Of a DNA stretch of 33,188 nucleotides, positions 1-8,611 are shown one piece after another. The notes under the pieces were generated by a model. That model did not search any database, had not been told where the DNA came from, and saw only the letters and a list, made by a program, of their open reading frames with translations. How positions within the stretch are numbered: the stretch's first letter is position 1; every line of letters starts with the position of its first letter. The stretch is from a virus: positions 1 through 33,188 of IMG/VR virus record IMGVR_UViG_3300010354_000021; one strand, written 5' to 3'. The position numbers and the translations under genes are program-made.

Positions 1-84
1 CTCAAGACCAGGAGAAGAGATGGCTTGATGCAAGAGCAAGTTACAATTGAAAGAACATACACATATAGATCACAACTTAACTAA
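1..84 (+). CDS. 3' end of tail-tip protein (partial, continues from 33149 end)
   Basis: These 27 codons plus TAA are the C-terminus of the 393-residue tail protein annotated at 31968-33149, cut by linearisation of a circular genome. The reading frame is exactly continuous, because base 1 corresponds to base 33066, a codon first position of that gene. The stop codon overlaps the next start as TAATG. It is not a separate gene. Confidence 0.95.
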   Translation, partial: LKTRRRDGLMQEQVTIERTYTYRSQLN

Positions 85-123
85 TGGCTGGAGAACTATT
101 CATTAATGGGAGGCTGGTTGATA
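1..123. repeat. Terminal direct repeat, left copy
   Basis: Bases 1-123 are identical to 33066-33188. The repeat lies inside coding sequence: it covers the last 27 codons of one tail gene and the first codons of the next. Such a short exact redundancy is what a circular or circularly permuted genome leaves after assembly. A true 123-bp packaged terminal repeat cannot be excluded from sequence alone. The unique circle is 33,065 bp. Confidence 0.95.
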
Positions 124-2489
124 TTGACCAAGATGCACCATTTCCATTGACATTCAATATCAGTGACATCAAGGATTTGACAGCTCGCAAGGGCAACAAG
201 TCAAAGACTATCACATTGCCAGGGACAAAGAATAACACAGCTCTCATGCTGAGTGTATATACTTTATCAGCCACTGAAAATATCTCAGGAACTGATTCTG
301 ATTTTGTTGACTTTGATCCAAGCATAAAGGCTGAATGTCAATACTATCAGAATGGCTTGCTTGAGTTCAATGGTGTTGCTCAGTTAATGAGTTGCAAGTT
401 AATGGATGGAATATGGTCATTTGACATCACCTTAGTAAGTGACACTATTGACTATATCTCAAGACTTGCCAAGATTAAAATCAATGAACTTGGATGGTCA
501 GAATATAACCATGCTCTGACATATGACAATCAACAAGATACTTGGAGTGGTATCATTCAATTGAATGGATCACCATCCAGCAATCAAGACTCTCAAGGGT
601 GGACTGGAAGAGGTTATTACTACGGCTTGATTGATTACGGGTTCACGCGTCCAACAGCATCCACCTTTGGAGTTGAGCATATTCCTCCACAAGTATTCTG
701 CTATGAGATATTAGAGAAAGCATTTAATTATTGTGGCATCAGTTGGGATAGTTCATTCCTTGAAAGCCAAAGATTCAAGAGATTGTTAATGGCTTATCCT
801 GGTGGAGATTTGCCAACCATTACACAAGCACAAGCTGAAGGAGAGAGTGTATTCACTACACAAGACAACAGCACAACATCCAGTGGATTCTTTTTGAGTA
901 ATGGATTTGGAGGTACTGGAGTATCTTTTTTTGCATCACAACCAAGCTTCATTGAAATTAATGATTATGAAATACTTGCTCATTATGCATGTACAATTAA
1001 TCAAGATGATCTCAATCAAGCTCAGACATTTGCTCCATTGAGTATTGTTGTGGCATCAGAGGGACTTTATCAGATTTCATATGCTGGTGATCATGATCTT
1101 GATATTACAATTGCTGGTGATGGATCAGGAGCATATACCATAAATGGAGATTATGAAGTCATCATTTACACATATAAGAATAATATCTTAATGGGTAATG
1201 ACTTGTTATATTCAGGATCTATTACATCAAGCACAACAAGTTTGACTTTCTCATTTGATTATTCCAGAATGTTGAATGTTAATTATAATGATGAGGTTAG
1301 ATTTGATATTAGATTCAGATTAATAAGTTGTTCAGTGATTAGAACTGGAATGAACTATCTTGATTTTTTAGTTAGGATTTTATCCAATACATCTGACCTT
1401 GATTTTTTAAAACAGCAACAAGCATTATCAGCTGGAGGAAATGTTTATCTGGATTCATTCTTGCCTGACATGACTTGTGATCAGTTCTTTAAAGGATTAG
1501 TCACTGCATTCAATTTGTATATCAAGCCATCAACAGCTGATCCAACTATCATGGAGATTGAGCCATTGTCAGAATTTTACAATGCCAGTGGAGATGCTCT
1601 TGATTGGACTTATAAACTGGATAGATCCAAGGAGATTAAAGTTGAGCCAACCATTAATTTTAGTTCAAAAAATTACAAGTTTAATTTTGAGCAAGATGAT
1701 GACTATTGGAATACAAGATATAAGGATGATATCCAGGAACAATATGGATCATTCTTGATTCAGAGTCAAAGTCAATTTGCAACCAATGATACTGAATTCA
1801 AATTGCCATTCAGTCAAAAATTATTATGTCGAATTCCAGAGGATTCACCAGAGGGATTCTTCACTGACTTGATTGTTCCAAGATCATTCCAGGTTAAGTT
1901 CAATGAGGATGGCACAAGTTTAATTGAAAAGAAAAAAGGCAAGCCATTCCTTGTGCAACTTGGAGGATTAAGAACTGGAGCATGGACTCATAGAGATGAG
2001 GATGGTGTTGATAATGCAGAGGTTGATTATCCTTATGTTGGTCACTTGGATAGTCTTGATTCACCAACATTTGATTTTAACTTTGGTATCCCTGACTATG
2101 TGTTCTGGTCCACAACAAATTATCCAAGCAACAACTTATATCTCTATCATGAGAAATTTATCAAGGAATTAATATCAAGATTTGGAAAGCAAATTACTTG
2201 CTCAGTTATGTTAAGGCCATCAGACATCAATAGTCTTGATTTTAGAAACTTAATAAATATTGATGGAGTTGTATATAGGTTACAAAAAATAAGTGACTAT
2301 CAGAGTGGAAAGAATGTCTCAACCAATATCGAACTGATTCGCATAATACAAGGGGAGGGTATACAAACAACAATTGTGGCTCCACCATTTGATCCATTCA
2401 CTCAGTATGGTAGAGTATTGGAGGGAGAGACAAGAGGCACTGATGATAGAATCACTGAGGATGGAACTCTTCGAATAATAGAGATATAA
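84..2489 (+). CDS. Large tail-tip / baseplate protein
   Basis: An 801-residue protein, probably part of the distal tail structure and acting as hub or platform for the fibres encoded downstream. The N-terminus (MAGELFINGRLVDIDQD) and the overall beta-rich, Asn/Asp/Ser-rich make-up resemble large tail-associated proteins of Bacteroidota siphophages. I see no membrane segment, signal peptide or hydrolase motif. The ATG overlaps the stop of the preceding tail gene (TAATG), and the next gene, a fibre, starts directly after its stop, so the three are translationally coupled. Its composition matches the phage backbone (few CpG, AGA arginines), unlike the fibre genes after it. The tail role is inferred from size and position; the exact component (Tal-like or Dit-like) is not determined. 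Confidence 0.6.
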   Translation: MAGELFINGRLVDIDQDAPFPLTFNISDIKDLTARKGNKSKTITLPGTKNNTALMLSVYTLSATENISGTDSDFVDFDPSIKAECQYYQNGLLEFNGVAQLMSCKLMDGIWSFDITLVSDTIDYISRLAKIKINELGWSEYNHALTYDNQQDTWSGIIQLNGSPSSNQDSQGWTGRGYYYGLIDYGFTRPTASTFGVEHIPPQVFCYEILEKAFNYCGISWDSSFLESQRFKRLLMAYPGGDLPTITQAQAEGESVFTTQDNSTTSSGFFLSNGFGGTGVSFFASQPSFIEINDYEILAHYACTINQDDLNQAQTFAPLSIVVASEGLYQISYAGDHDLDITIAGDGSGAYTINGDYEVIIYTYKNNILMGNDLLYSGSITSSTTSLTFSFDYSRMLNVNYNDEVRFDIRFRLISCSVIRTGMNYLDFLVRILSNTSDLDFLKQQQALSAGGNVYLDSFLPDMTCDQFFKGLVTAFNLYIKPSTADPTIMEIEPLSEFYNASGDALDWTYKLDRSKEIKVEPTINFSSKNYKFNFEQDDDYWNTRYKDDIQEQYGSFLIQSQSQFATNDTEFKLPFSQKLLCRIPEDSPEGFFTDLIVPRSFQVKFNEDGTSLIEKKKGKPFLVQLGGLRTGAWTHRDEDGVDNAEVDYPYVGHLDSLDSPTFDFNFGIPDYVFWSTTNYPSNNLYLYHEKFIKELISRFGKQITCSVMLRPSDINSLDFRNLINIDGVVYRLQKISDYQSGKNVSTNIELIRIIQGEGIQTTIVAPPFDPFTQYGRVLEGETRGTDDRITEDGTLRIIEI

Positions 2490-3632
2490 ATGGGCATAAA
2501 AATATCACAACTTACTGCCAAAGGTTCTAATTTAGCAGCAACAGATTTACTTGAGATTGCAGAGGTATCTGGATTGAGTTATGTTTCAAAGAGAATAACT
2601 GGTCAACAGATTTTAAATGCTGCATCAACTTTAACAGTAGGAACAACTGCAATAGCAAGTGGTACTATAGGGCGTGTATTTTTTCAAGGTACTGGCAATG
2701 TATTGCAGCAGTCTGCTAATTTGTTTTGGGATAATACAAACAATGCTTTAGGATTAGGAGCTTCACCAGCAACTACTTCTCGTTTAGATATACGAGCAAA
2801 AGACGGATTAAGCACTTCACAAAGTTTTCGAGTTAGAAATAGTACAGATACAACAACACAATTTGAAGTTAATGGTCAAGGTTTAACATCTATTAGCACA
2901 TCGGGGGGCGGTGCTGCTAATTCATTTAGTGTTTCTTTTGTTGGAGGGAATGAAAATTTTAGAGTCCAAGAAAATGGCTATAGTTTATTAAGAACAATTG
3001 CGTCATTTAGTAACTCATCTCAAATGAGTATTTTTGCTGGAAATGCAGTAACAAATGGGTTATTAATTGATTCTCTAAACAATTATAACACAGCAAATAC
3101 TACGCGAAGTTTAGTTGGTTTTACTGCGACATTTTCTCATGCATCTGGTACAAATACAGCTAACGTGTTAAACATTGCAACAACTATTAACACAACTGGA
3201 GGAACAAACACAGTTAGAGGATTATATTACAATCCAACATTAACAAGCATAACAGGAACAACACATAGAGCAATAGAAACTACAACTGGTGATGTTATAT
3301 TCAATTCAACGAGTGGAAATGTAGCCATAGGAGGCACGTCTTTTGGTACAAGTTCATATAAAGTTTTAGCTCAATACACAGGTACTGCTCCAAGCACTTC
3401 ACCTGCTGACGCTTTTCAAATGTACTCTGCTGATGTGGTAGGAGGTAATGCAGCACCACATTTTAGAACTGAGAATGGAGCAATAGTAAAAGTATATCAA
3501 GAAACAACAGCAGTTGCAGCAGCTACATTAGTAAGTAATGCAGGAACTAACATAACTGATACTGATACATTTGATGGATATACATTAAAACAAATTGTAA
3601 AAGCACTTAGAAATTTAGGAATTTTAGCATAA
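2490..3632 (+). CDS. Tail fibre protein
   Basis: A 380-residue fibre-like protein. Residues 1-45 (MGIKISQLTAKGSNLAATDLLEIAEVSG region) look like the virion-anchoring head found on several Bacteroidota phage fibres. The middle is low-complexity and rich in Ser, Thr, Asn and Gly, as expected for a trimeric beta-structured shaft. The C-terminus has 'APHFRTENGAIVKVYQ' followed by a short region ending 'KQIVKALRNLGILA', a tip seen on many fibre and appendage proteins. It begins one base after the preceding stop. CpG and CGN arginine codons are clearly more frequent than in the tail gene before it, which suggests this receptor-recognition gene was exchanged horizontally. Host-receptor binding is inferred. 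Confidence 0.7.
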   Translation: MGIKISQLTAKGSNLAATDLLEIAEVSGLSYVSKRITGQQILNAASTLTVGTTAIASGTIGRVFFQGTGNVLQQSANLFWDNTNNALGLGASPATTSRLDIRAKDGLSTSQSFRVRNSTDTTTQFEVNGQGLTSISTSGGGAANSFSVSFVGGNENFRVQENGYSLLRTIASFSNSSQMSIFAGNAVTNGLLIDSLNNYNTANTTRSLVGFTATFSHASGTNTANVLNIATTINTTGGTNTVRGLYYNPTLTSITGTTHRAIETTTGDVIFNSTSGNVAIGGTSFGTSSYKVLAQYTGTAPSTSPADAFQMYSADVVGGNAAPHFRTENGAIVKVYQETTAVAAATLVSNAGTNITDTDTFDGYTLKQIVKALRNLGILA

Positions 3633-3637
3633 TACAT

Positions 3638-3949
3638 ATGGCACTAATAATAAAAGGAACAGAGAATAAAGAGATTAAAATAGCTGGAACTGATTTAAGC
3701 ATTTCAGAAGTTTATGGGCGTGTTGAGTTTGTAGGACGTGCAAATGGTCAAACCTTAGAAATAGCGGTTATAACTTATGTAAGTAAACAAACTTATGAAG
3801 AAAATAAACCTGTGTTTACAGATATTCCAAATGGTAATTTTAATGCCACATTAGAACCTGGTGAAGATCAATCAGTTGAGACTGCTCATAAATATGGAAA
3901 GTTAGGCTTTGAGCAATTAGGATTTGAGGTAGTAATAGATTTAAAATAA
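3638..3949 (+). CDS. Small structural protein of fibre cassette, unknown function
   Basis: A 103-residue protein without cysteine, membrane segment or recognisable catalytic motif. It starts MALIIKGTENKEIKIAGTDL and is predicted to be mostly beta strand. It sits 5 bp after the fibre gene and 6 bp before another small beta protein, and shares the higher CpG content of the cassette. Position suggests a virion accessory protein, for example a fibre connector or chaperone. I do not recognise a characterised homologue. Confidence 0.55.
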   Translation: MALIIKGTENKEIKIAGTDLSISEVYGRVEFVGRANGQTLEIAVITYVSKQTYEENKPVFTDIPNGNFNATLEPGEDQSVETAHKYGKLGFEQLGFEVVIDLK

Positions 3950-3955
3950 TATAAA

Positions 3956-4222
3956 ATGGCAATAGCAAACAGCGTGCTAACAGCACAACAAGGAACTTTC
4001 ATAGTTAATAATACAGTTGCAAAGACAGTTGATCATGATGCAATTGTGGTACTGGAGGATACAGTATTCTCAGCAATTAGAGTTGCTGGTACTGATGTCA
4101 AGTCAACATACATTGCAGCAACTGGTACAGCAGTGAAAGCTGGAACAATTATCAGACCTATTAATGGAGCCAAGTTCAGTGGAGTCACATTGACATCTGG
4201 CTCGGTTTGTTTAGTATTATGA
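3956..4222 (+). CDS. Small beta-rich structural protein, possible appendage or decoration protein
   Basis: An 88-residue protein rich in Val, Thr, Ala and Gly with alternating hydrophobic residues, typical of a small beta domain. The segment 'AGTIIRPINGAKFSGVTLTSGSVCLVL' resembles the closing strands of small phage appendage domains. Its TGA stop overlaps the next start as ATGA, so it is coupled to the lectin-like protein downstream. A structural role is inferred from position and fold-like composition only. Confidence 0.55.
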   Translation: MAIANSVLTAQQGTFIVNNTVAKTVDHDAIVVLEDTVFSAIRVAGTDVKSTYIAATGTAVKAGTIIRPINGAKFSGVTLTSGSVCLVL

Positions 4223-5055
4223 TTGGATACGGAAATAGTATGTTCTTAGCAACACACGGAATATTAGCACGAACGGCAAGTGGTGGAGGAGGAGGAGTGG
4301 ATCCCGATGCACAAGCATTCATAACAGCGGCTGCAATAACAGACCCGACACAACAAAGTGCTATCAATACTTTGGTGGTTGACTTGAAAGGTTATTCTAT
4401 ATGGACTAAATTTGATGCTTTATGGCCGATGGTTGGAGGAACTGCTACTAAACATTCATATAACCTTAAGAACACAGCACAATATCAAATAGGATGGAAT
4501 GGAGGTGTTACTCATAGTAACTTAGGTGTTCAATTTGGAGGTGTTAATGGATGGGGTAACACAGGTTATAATCTATCAACAAATGCATCTTTAAATTCTC
4601 ATAGTATAAGTGTATATTCAAGAACAACAGGAACAACAGGAACAAGTAGTTTTCAATGTGAACTTGGAGTAACGGGTGGAGTATTTGACGGAGGAGGTGG
4701 TATATTTTTAAGGGCTTCTGGACTTACATATTATAGAGTAAATTCACAAGCTTCTTATATAACATATTCTGATGCCGATTCAAGAGGATTTTATTTAGCA
4801 AATAGGACAGCTTCAAATGTTGTAAATGGTTGGAGAAATTCAACAAAAGTAGTAACAGGAACAACTGTGTCTTACACTCCTTTAGCTAATTTTAATTATA
4901 GTATTGGTGCTTTTAATGAAAATGGAGGTAATAATTATTACTCAGCTAAGCAAATAGCTTTTGCAAGTATAGGACAAGGATTAACAGACGCCGAAGCAGC
5001 TAACTTTTACACAGCGGTTCAAGCATTTCAAACAGCACTAAATAGAAACGTATGA
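4219..5055 (+). CDS. LamG/concanavalin-like receptor-binding protein
   Basis: A 278-residue protein from the ATG at 4219, chosen because it overlaps the previous stop (ATGA); an upstream TTG at 4207 is less likely. After a poly-Gly linker near residues 22-26 comes a helical stretch and then a beta-sandwich-like region ('FDALWPMVGG', 'YQIGWNGGVTH', 'LGVQFGGVNGWGNTGY', 'HSISVYSRTTGTTG') typical of LamG or concanavalin-like lectin domains in phage adhesins. It probably binds host surface glycans as a tail tip or side appendage. The C-terminus ('GLTDAEAANFYTAVQAFQTALNR') closes with a helix common to this family. CpG content is well above the genome background, consistent with horizontal exchange. 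Confidence 0.65.
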   Translation: MIGYGNSMFLATHGILARTASGGGGGVDPDAQAFITAAAITDPTQQSAINTLVVDLKGYSIWTKFDALWPMVGGTATKHSYNLKNTAQYQIGWNGGVTHSNLGVQFGGVNGWGNTGYNLSTNASLNSHSISVYSRTTGTTGTSSFQCELGVTGGVFDGGGGIFLRASGLTYYRVNSQASYITYSDADSRGFYLANRTASNVVNGWRNSTKVVTGTTVSYTPLANFNYSIGAFNENGGNNYYSAKQIAFASIGQGLTDAEAANFYTAVQAFQTALNRNV

Positions 5056-5309
5056 AACTAAACGAATTAACAAAAGAACAAAGACTAACTTATGTAGGGT
5101 TACTTACTGAGTTACAAAAAGACGAATTAATTGGTCAATGGTATGCACCTGACTCTTATTTCAATCCTATTCAAGACCTTAATGATAATTGGGTTATATC
5201 AATAGAAGAAATGGAGCAGTGTGTTAACCCTGACTTTCTTTGGGTTAAAGACCTTGACTTGATTCCTTACGAACAAAAACCGTCACCTTTCCCACCAATT
5301 GAAAATTAA
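5052..5309 (+). CDS. Small protein following the adhesin, possible fibre chaperone
   Basis: An 85-residue acidic protein with a helical first half (ELTKEQRLTYVGLLTELQKDEL) and a Trp/Pro/Asp-rich second half ('FNPIQDLNDNWVISIEEMEQCVNPDFLWV'). The start overlaps the adhesin stop and its own stop overlaps the tape measure start (TAATG). Small genes immediately after adhesins often encode fibre-assembly chaperones or are carried with the adhesin as part of the swap cassette; that role is inference here. Its base composition follows the cassette rather than the tape measure gene. Confidence 0.5.
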   Translation: MKLNELTKEQRLTYVGLLTELQKDELIGQWYAPDSYFNPIQDLNDNWVISIEEMEQCVNPDFLWVKDLDLIPYEQKPSPFPPIEN

Positions 5310-7954
5310 TGGCAGAGAAATCAGTTGTATTCTCACTCAAGGTTAATACTGGCAATAGTGTTAATGACATTCAGGCTATGGATGCAGCTGTCAATGACTT
5401 GAATCAAGATCTCAAGGCAACACAAAAAACAGCAGCAGATAGCACTGGCATTGATACCTTTGACCAAAAACTCCAAGAACTAAATGCAAGAGTTGAGGCT
5501 GGTGGACTCACCATGAGAGAGCTGACCAGGACCATGAAGGACTATCAAAACTTGGCAGCTCAGGCTGGAGCTGAGAGTCCTATTGGAGCACAAGCAATTA
5601 GAAATGCTGCAAATCTTAAGGATGAGATTGGTGATCTTAAGGCTCAGACAACAGCATTGTCATCTGACTTTGTTGGCTTAGATACAACTTTGCAAGGAGT
5701 TGAGACTGGAGCAGCTGCATTCCAAGGTATTCAATCAGCAGTCGCATTGACTGGAGTTGAGTCTGAGGCTTTGACTGAGACAATGGTCAAGTTGCAAGCT
5801 GTCCAGGGATTAGTCAACTCAGTTAGTATCATTTCAAATAACTTGAATAAAGAGTCAATTCTTGGCTTGCAATTGAGGACAGCGTGGGAAAAATTAAAAA
5901 ATTCTGCATTTGTTCAAGGCACAGTTGCAACACAAGCTAATACAACAGCAACAGTTGCTCAGACTGCTGCGACCAATTCGGCAACAGCAGCAACGGCAAC
6001 AGCAACAACTGGGATGAAGTTATTTAGATTAGCCTTGGCGGCTACTGGTATTGGATTAATTGTTGTTGCTCTTGGCTTTTTAATTGCCAACTTTGACAAG
6101 GTAACTGGAGCAGTGATGAAGGCTTATAACTGGTTTAATAAACTTGGACCAGCAGTTAAGCTTGCAATTGCTGTGATGTTTCCTTTGATTGGTGTAATTT
6201 ATGGAGTCATAAAATCTCTTGAATATTTTGGAGTGGTTGATGATGAGCAAACTGCAAAGATGAAAAAAAATGCAAGAGCCAAGACTGATGCCACTGAGAA
6301 AGAGATGAATAAAAAGATTGCAGCTGAAAAGAAAAAAGCTCAGGCTGTTGATGAGAATCTTTCCTTTGAAATCAGAAAGGCACAAGCTGCTGGAAAGAAC
6401 ACTGAAGAGATGGAGGAGAAAAAACTTAAGGCAGCTCTTAAGTCAGGTCGTGCCATTCTTGAAATGCAAAAGCAAAAGATTGCAGCATATGAGGCAGAGA
6501 TTAAACTACTCAAGGCAACAGGAGATGCTGATAGTGATAGAGCTAAGAAACTTGAGAAGTCACTTAAGGATGCAAAGAAAAATAGTTTTGAACAATACAA
6601 GGTTAATAAAAAGAATGCTCAGGATCTTGAAGTATTAAGAATTGAGCAAGACAAAAAAGATGATGAGGCAGCCAAGGCAAGATCTGATAAAGCCAAGGCA
6701 AGAGCTGAAAAGAGAAGAGAGGATGCTAAGAAAGAGGCTGAGAGATTAGCAGAGATTGAACGCAAAGCAAATGAGGATAGAATCAAGGCTGAGGATGAAC
6801 AATTCCAATTGAGTCTTGACTTAATGGCTGAGAATCAAGAGAAAGAACTTTTGCTCTCAACCATGAAATATGATAAGATGAGAGATCAAGCTCATGGCAA
6901 TGCTAATCTTTTATATGAAATTACTGTCCAGGAAAATGCTGAAAGAATTGCTATTGTCAATAAATACAATAAAATTGAACTTGATAAAATTGCAGAGCAA
7001 GAGGCTAAGAAAAAATCATTGAGAGATCAGGTGCAAAGATTCTTGAATACTGATAGAGAGAATGAATTGCTTGATTTAGAGGAGGCATTGAAAAAACAAG
7101 AGGCATTGAACTTGGCAGCCTTTAAAGCTGAGGCTATTGATGAGGAGGAATTCTATGATGCTAACTTAAAAGCTCAGGAACAATTCAGAATAAAGAAGGC
7201 AGAACTTGATAAAAAATATGATGATCAAGCAAAGGCCAATGCAATCAAAGCAAGAGAGGAGCAACTTAAGGGAGTAACAGCTGCAATTGAGGGAGCTCAA
7301 AAGGGATTGGATGAACTTAAGAAAATTAATGCTCTTATCAATGAAATAGATCAAGCCAGATTAAACAGAATAGCTGAGAATAGAGATGCAGATCTTGCTA
7401 ATCTTGACAAGAATCTTCAGGCACAACTTAGTCAAGAGGGATTGACTGCTGATCAAAAGAAACAGATTGAGGAAAACTTTGCACAACAAAAGTATCAAGT
7501 ACAACTCAAGGCTTATAATGAGGAGGAGAAAATAAAGAAAGCACAATTTGCAAGAGATAAGGCTTTGAGATTGGCACAAGTTGGTATTGATACAGCATCA
7601 GCAATTGTCAAAGGTATTGCACAATTTGGTCCACCACCATCTCCAGCTGGTATTGCTGCCATTGCATCAGCCTCATTAATAGGAATCACTCAGGCATTGG
7701 CTATCATGAATCAAAAGTATCAAGCTGGCTCAGCCCCTACTCCACCACAACTATCATCTGGAGGAGGAGGATCATTGAGTGGAGCTGGATCAAGTTCATT
7801 CACAGCCAATACACAAGCTCAGACAACTGACTTGAATCAGATTGGTCAAGGTCAACAAGGTCAGACAATGACATCACAAGTGGTTGTCTTGGAATCTGAT
7901 ATCACTGGCACTCAAAACAAGGTGCAAGTACAAGAGGCTAAGTCAAGCTTTTAA
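5309..7954 (+). CDS. Tape measure protein
   Basis: An 881-residue tail tape measure protein, which sets tail length and is expelled during DNA ejection. Residues 1-230 are helical with Ala/Thr/Gln-rich segments. Two hydrophobic segments follow at about 236-262 ('LALAATGIGLIVVALGFLIANF') and 283-305 ('AVKLAIAVMFPLIGVIYGVIKSL'). A very long charged coiled coil (about 310-735) is rich in Lys, Glu and Ala, and a second hydrophobic stretch lies at about 755-800 ('GIAAIASASLIGITQALAIM'). This arrangement is diagnostic of the family. The gene is separated from the chaperone-like frameshift gene by the tail-tip and fibre genes, which is not the usual siphophage order. It converges on, and overlaps by 17 bp, the reverse-strand gene that follows. 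Confidence 0.9.
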   Translation: MAEKSVVFSLKVNTGNSVNDIQAMDAAVNDLNQDLKATQKTAADSTGIDTFDQKLQELNARVEAGGLTMRELTRTMKDYQNLAAQAGAESPIGAQAIRNAANLKDEIGDLKAQTTALSSDFVGLDTTLQGVETGAAAFQGIQSAVALTGVESEALTETMVKLQAVQGLVNSVSIISNNLNKESILGLQLRTAWEKLKNSAFVQGTVATQANTTATVAQTAATNSATAATATATTGMKLFRLALAATGIGLIVVALGFLIANFDKVTGAVMKAYNWFNKLGPAVKLAIAVMFPLIGVIYGVIKSLEYFGVVDDEQTAKMKKNARAKTDATEKEMNKKIAAEKKKAQAVDENLSFEIRKAQAAGKNTEEMEEKKLKAALKSGRAILEMQKQKIAAYEAEIKLLKATGDADSDRAKKLEKSLKDAKKNSFEQYKVNKKNAQDLEVLRIEQDKKDDEAAKARSDKAKARAEKRREDAKKEAERLAEIERKANEDRIKAEDEQFQLSLDLMAENQEKELLLSTMKYDKMRDQAHGNANLLYEITVQENAERIAIVNKYNKIELDKIAEQEAKKKSLRDQVQRFLNTDRENELLDLEEALKKQEALNLAAFKAEAIDEEEFYDANLKAQEQFRIKKAELDKKYDDQAKANAIKAREEQLKGVTAAIEGAQKGLDELKKINALINEIDQARLNRIAENRDADLANLDKNLQAQLSQEGLTADQKKQIEENFAQQKYQVQLKAYNEEEKIKKAQFARDKALRLAQVGIDTASAIVKGIAQFGPPPSPAGIAAIASASLIGITQALAIMNQKYQAGSAPTPPQLSSGGGGSLSGAGSSSFTANTQAQTTDLNQIGQGQQGQTMTSQVVVLESDITGTQNKVQVQEAKSSF

Positions 7955-8585
7955 TCCATTCAACACAAGGCTTATTCCAGAAAGCATCTCCAGTTGAGAA
8001 ACATCCCTGGAGTGCAATGAATTCTTGAGCCTTTGCAATAGATGGTGTTGATACCTTACAATTGAATCCCTCCTTTGATGGAACTTGGTACACATTGCAA
8101 TAGATTGACTTGATAAAATGATTGTCATTTTGCCAGTTGATATTGTCAAAGAGTTCAATTAGTTTTTTGCTATCCATTACACATGGAGTATGAGTCTCAT
8201 AATTGTAGGCAGTAAAACTATTATGTTTAAGGAATTCCAATGTATTTGCTTGAGCCACCTTTGTATGTGGAGGATGGTTGTCATTAACCATGATACTCTT
8301 CATGTTAATGGCTACATGTGGCTGCCATGACTCAGTGATAAAAAAGTCTTTATTCATATAGATAAACTCTCCACCAATTTGCTTAGCAAAAGTCAATATT
8401 CTATTGGTCACATCACATCCTCTAATATTATTGTATTGAGTGCAAGGTATATTGTTGATTCCAGACACAGCCTTTCCAATAGTCCATATTTCAGCAGTAG
8501 GATAAACTTTCAGGACCATTGCAATAGATTGCTTGATTTCAAAGTCAGACTCAGCTCTTGAATGGTAAGGATAAACAAATTTCAT
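7938..8585 (-). CDS. Glycosyltransferase-like protein (Stealth-like motif), only clear reverse-strand gene
   Basis: A 215-residue protein from ATG 8583-8585; an in-frame TTG at 8594 is possible but would overlap the promoter motif. The segment 'AKQIGGEFIYMNKDFFI' (about residues 67-83) resembles the 'FIYFNDDVFFG' core of Stealth-type sugar-phosphate transferases and related GT-A enzymes. The early 'YPYHSRAESDFEIKQSI' resembles their N-terminal pattern. The family's other conserved regions are not evident, so the reaction is uncertain; modification of a surface glycan is a guess. It interrupts the virion operon between tape measure and protease, overlaps the tape measure end by 17 bp, and is divergent from the protease with only 26 bp between starts. 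This is consistent with a separately controlled accessory gene. Confidence 0.6.
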   Translation of the reverse strand: MKFVYPYHSRAESDFEIKQSIAMVLKVYPTAEIWTIGKAVSGINNIPCTQYNNIRGCDVTNRILTFAKQIGGEFIYMNKDFFITESWQPHVAINMKSIMVNDNHPPHTKVAQANTLEFLKHNSFTAYNYETHTPCVMDSKKLIELFDNINWQNDNHFIKSIYCNVYQVPSKEGFNCKVSTPSIAKAQEFIALQGCFSTGDAFWNKPCVEWIKSLT

Positions 8586-8587
8586 TT

Positions 8588-8608
8588 CGAACAAATTTAC
8601 ATATTATT
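8588..8608 (+). promoter_or_regulatory. Repeated upstream motif CGAACAA-N5-CATATTATT (copy 1)
   Basis: One of four copies of a motif with consensus CGAACAA-N5-TATATTAAG, each shortly upstream of a virion gene. Here it fills the 26-bp divergent gap and lies 3 bp before the prohead protease ATG. The second half is the most degenerate of the four. CpG is rare in this genome, which makes the recurring CGAACAA notable. It may be a late promoter or a translation-initiation element. Confidence 0.4.
8592..8599 (-). promoter_or_regulatory. Bacteroidota -7 promoter motif (TAAATTTG) for the reverse gene
   Basis: On the minus strand TAAATTTG matches the Bacteroidota -7 consensus TAnnTTTG and ends six bases before the ATG at 8585. 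A clear -33 TTTG is not seen. If active it would give a very short-leader or leaderless transcript. It overlaps the CGAACAA motif reading in the other direction. Confidence 0.4.
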
Positions 8609-8611
8609 TAT

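Noticed and set aside
5270-5276. Fifth CGAACAA before the tape measure gene
   Set aside because: It lacks the TATATTAAG half and encodes Glu-Gln in the preceding gene; kept only as a weak parallel, not annotated as a motif copy.
5976-6011. Short CAACAG-like repeat in the tape measure gene
   Set aside because: Low-complexity coding for an Ala/Thr-rich stretch, typical of tape measure proteins; no sign of a separate element.
6080-7579. Several reverse-strand and alternate-frame open frames inside the tape measure gene
   Set aside because: They are shadows of a strongly coding Lys/Glu/Ala-rich frame, lack start contexts, and read as Leu/Phe/Ser/Cys-rich low-quality protein.
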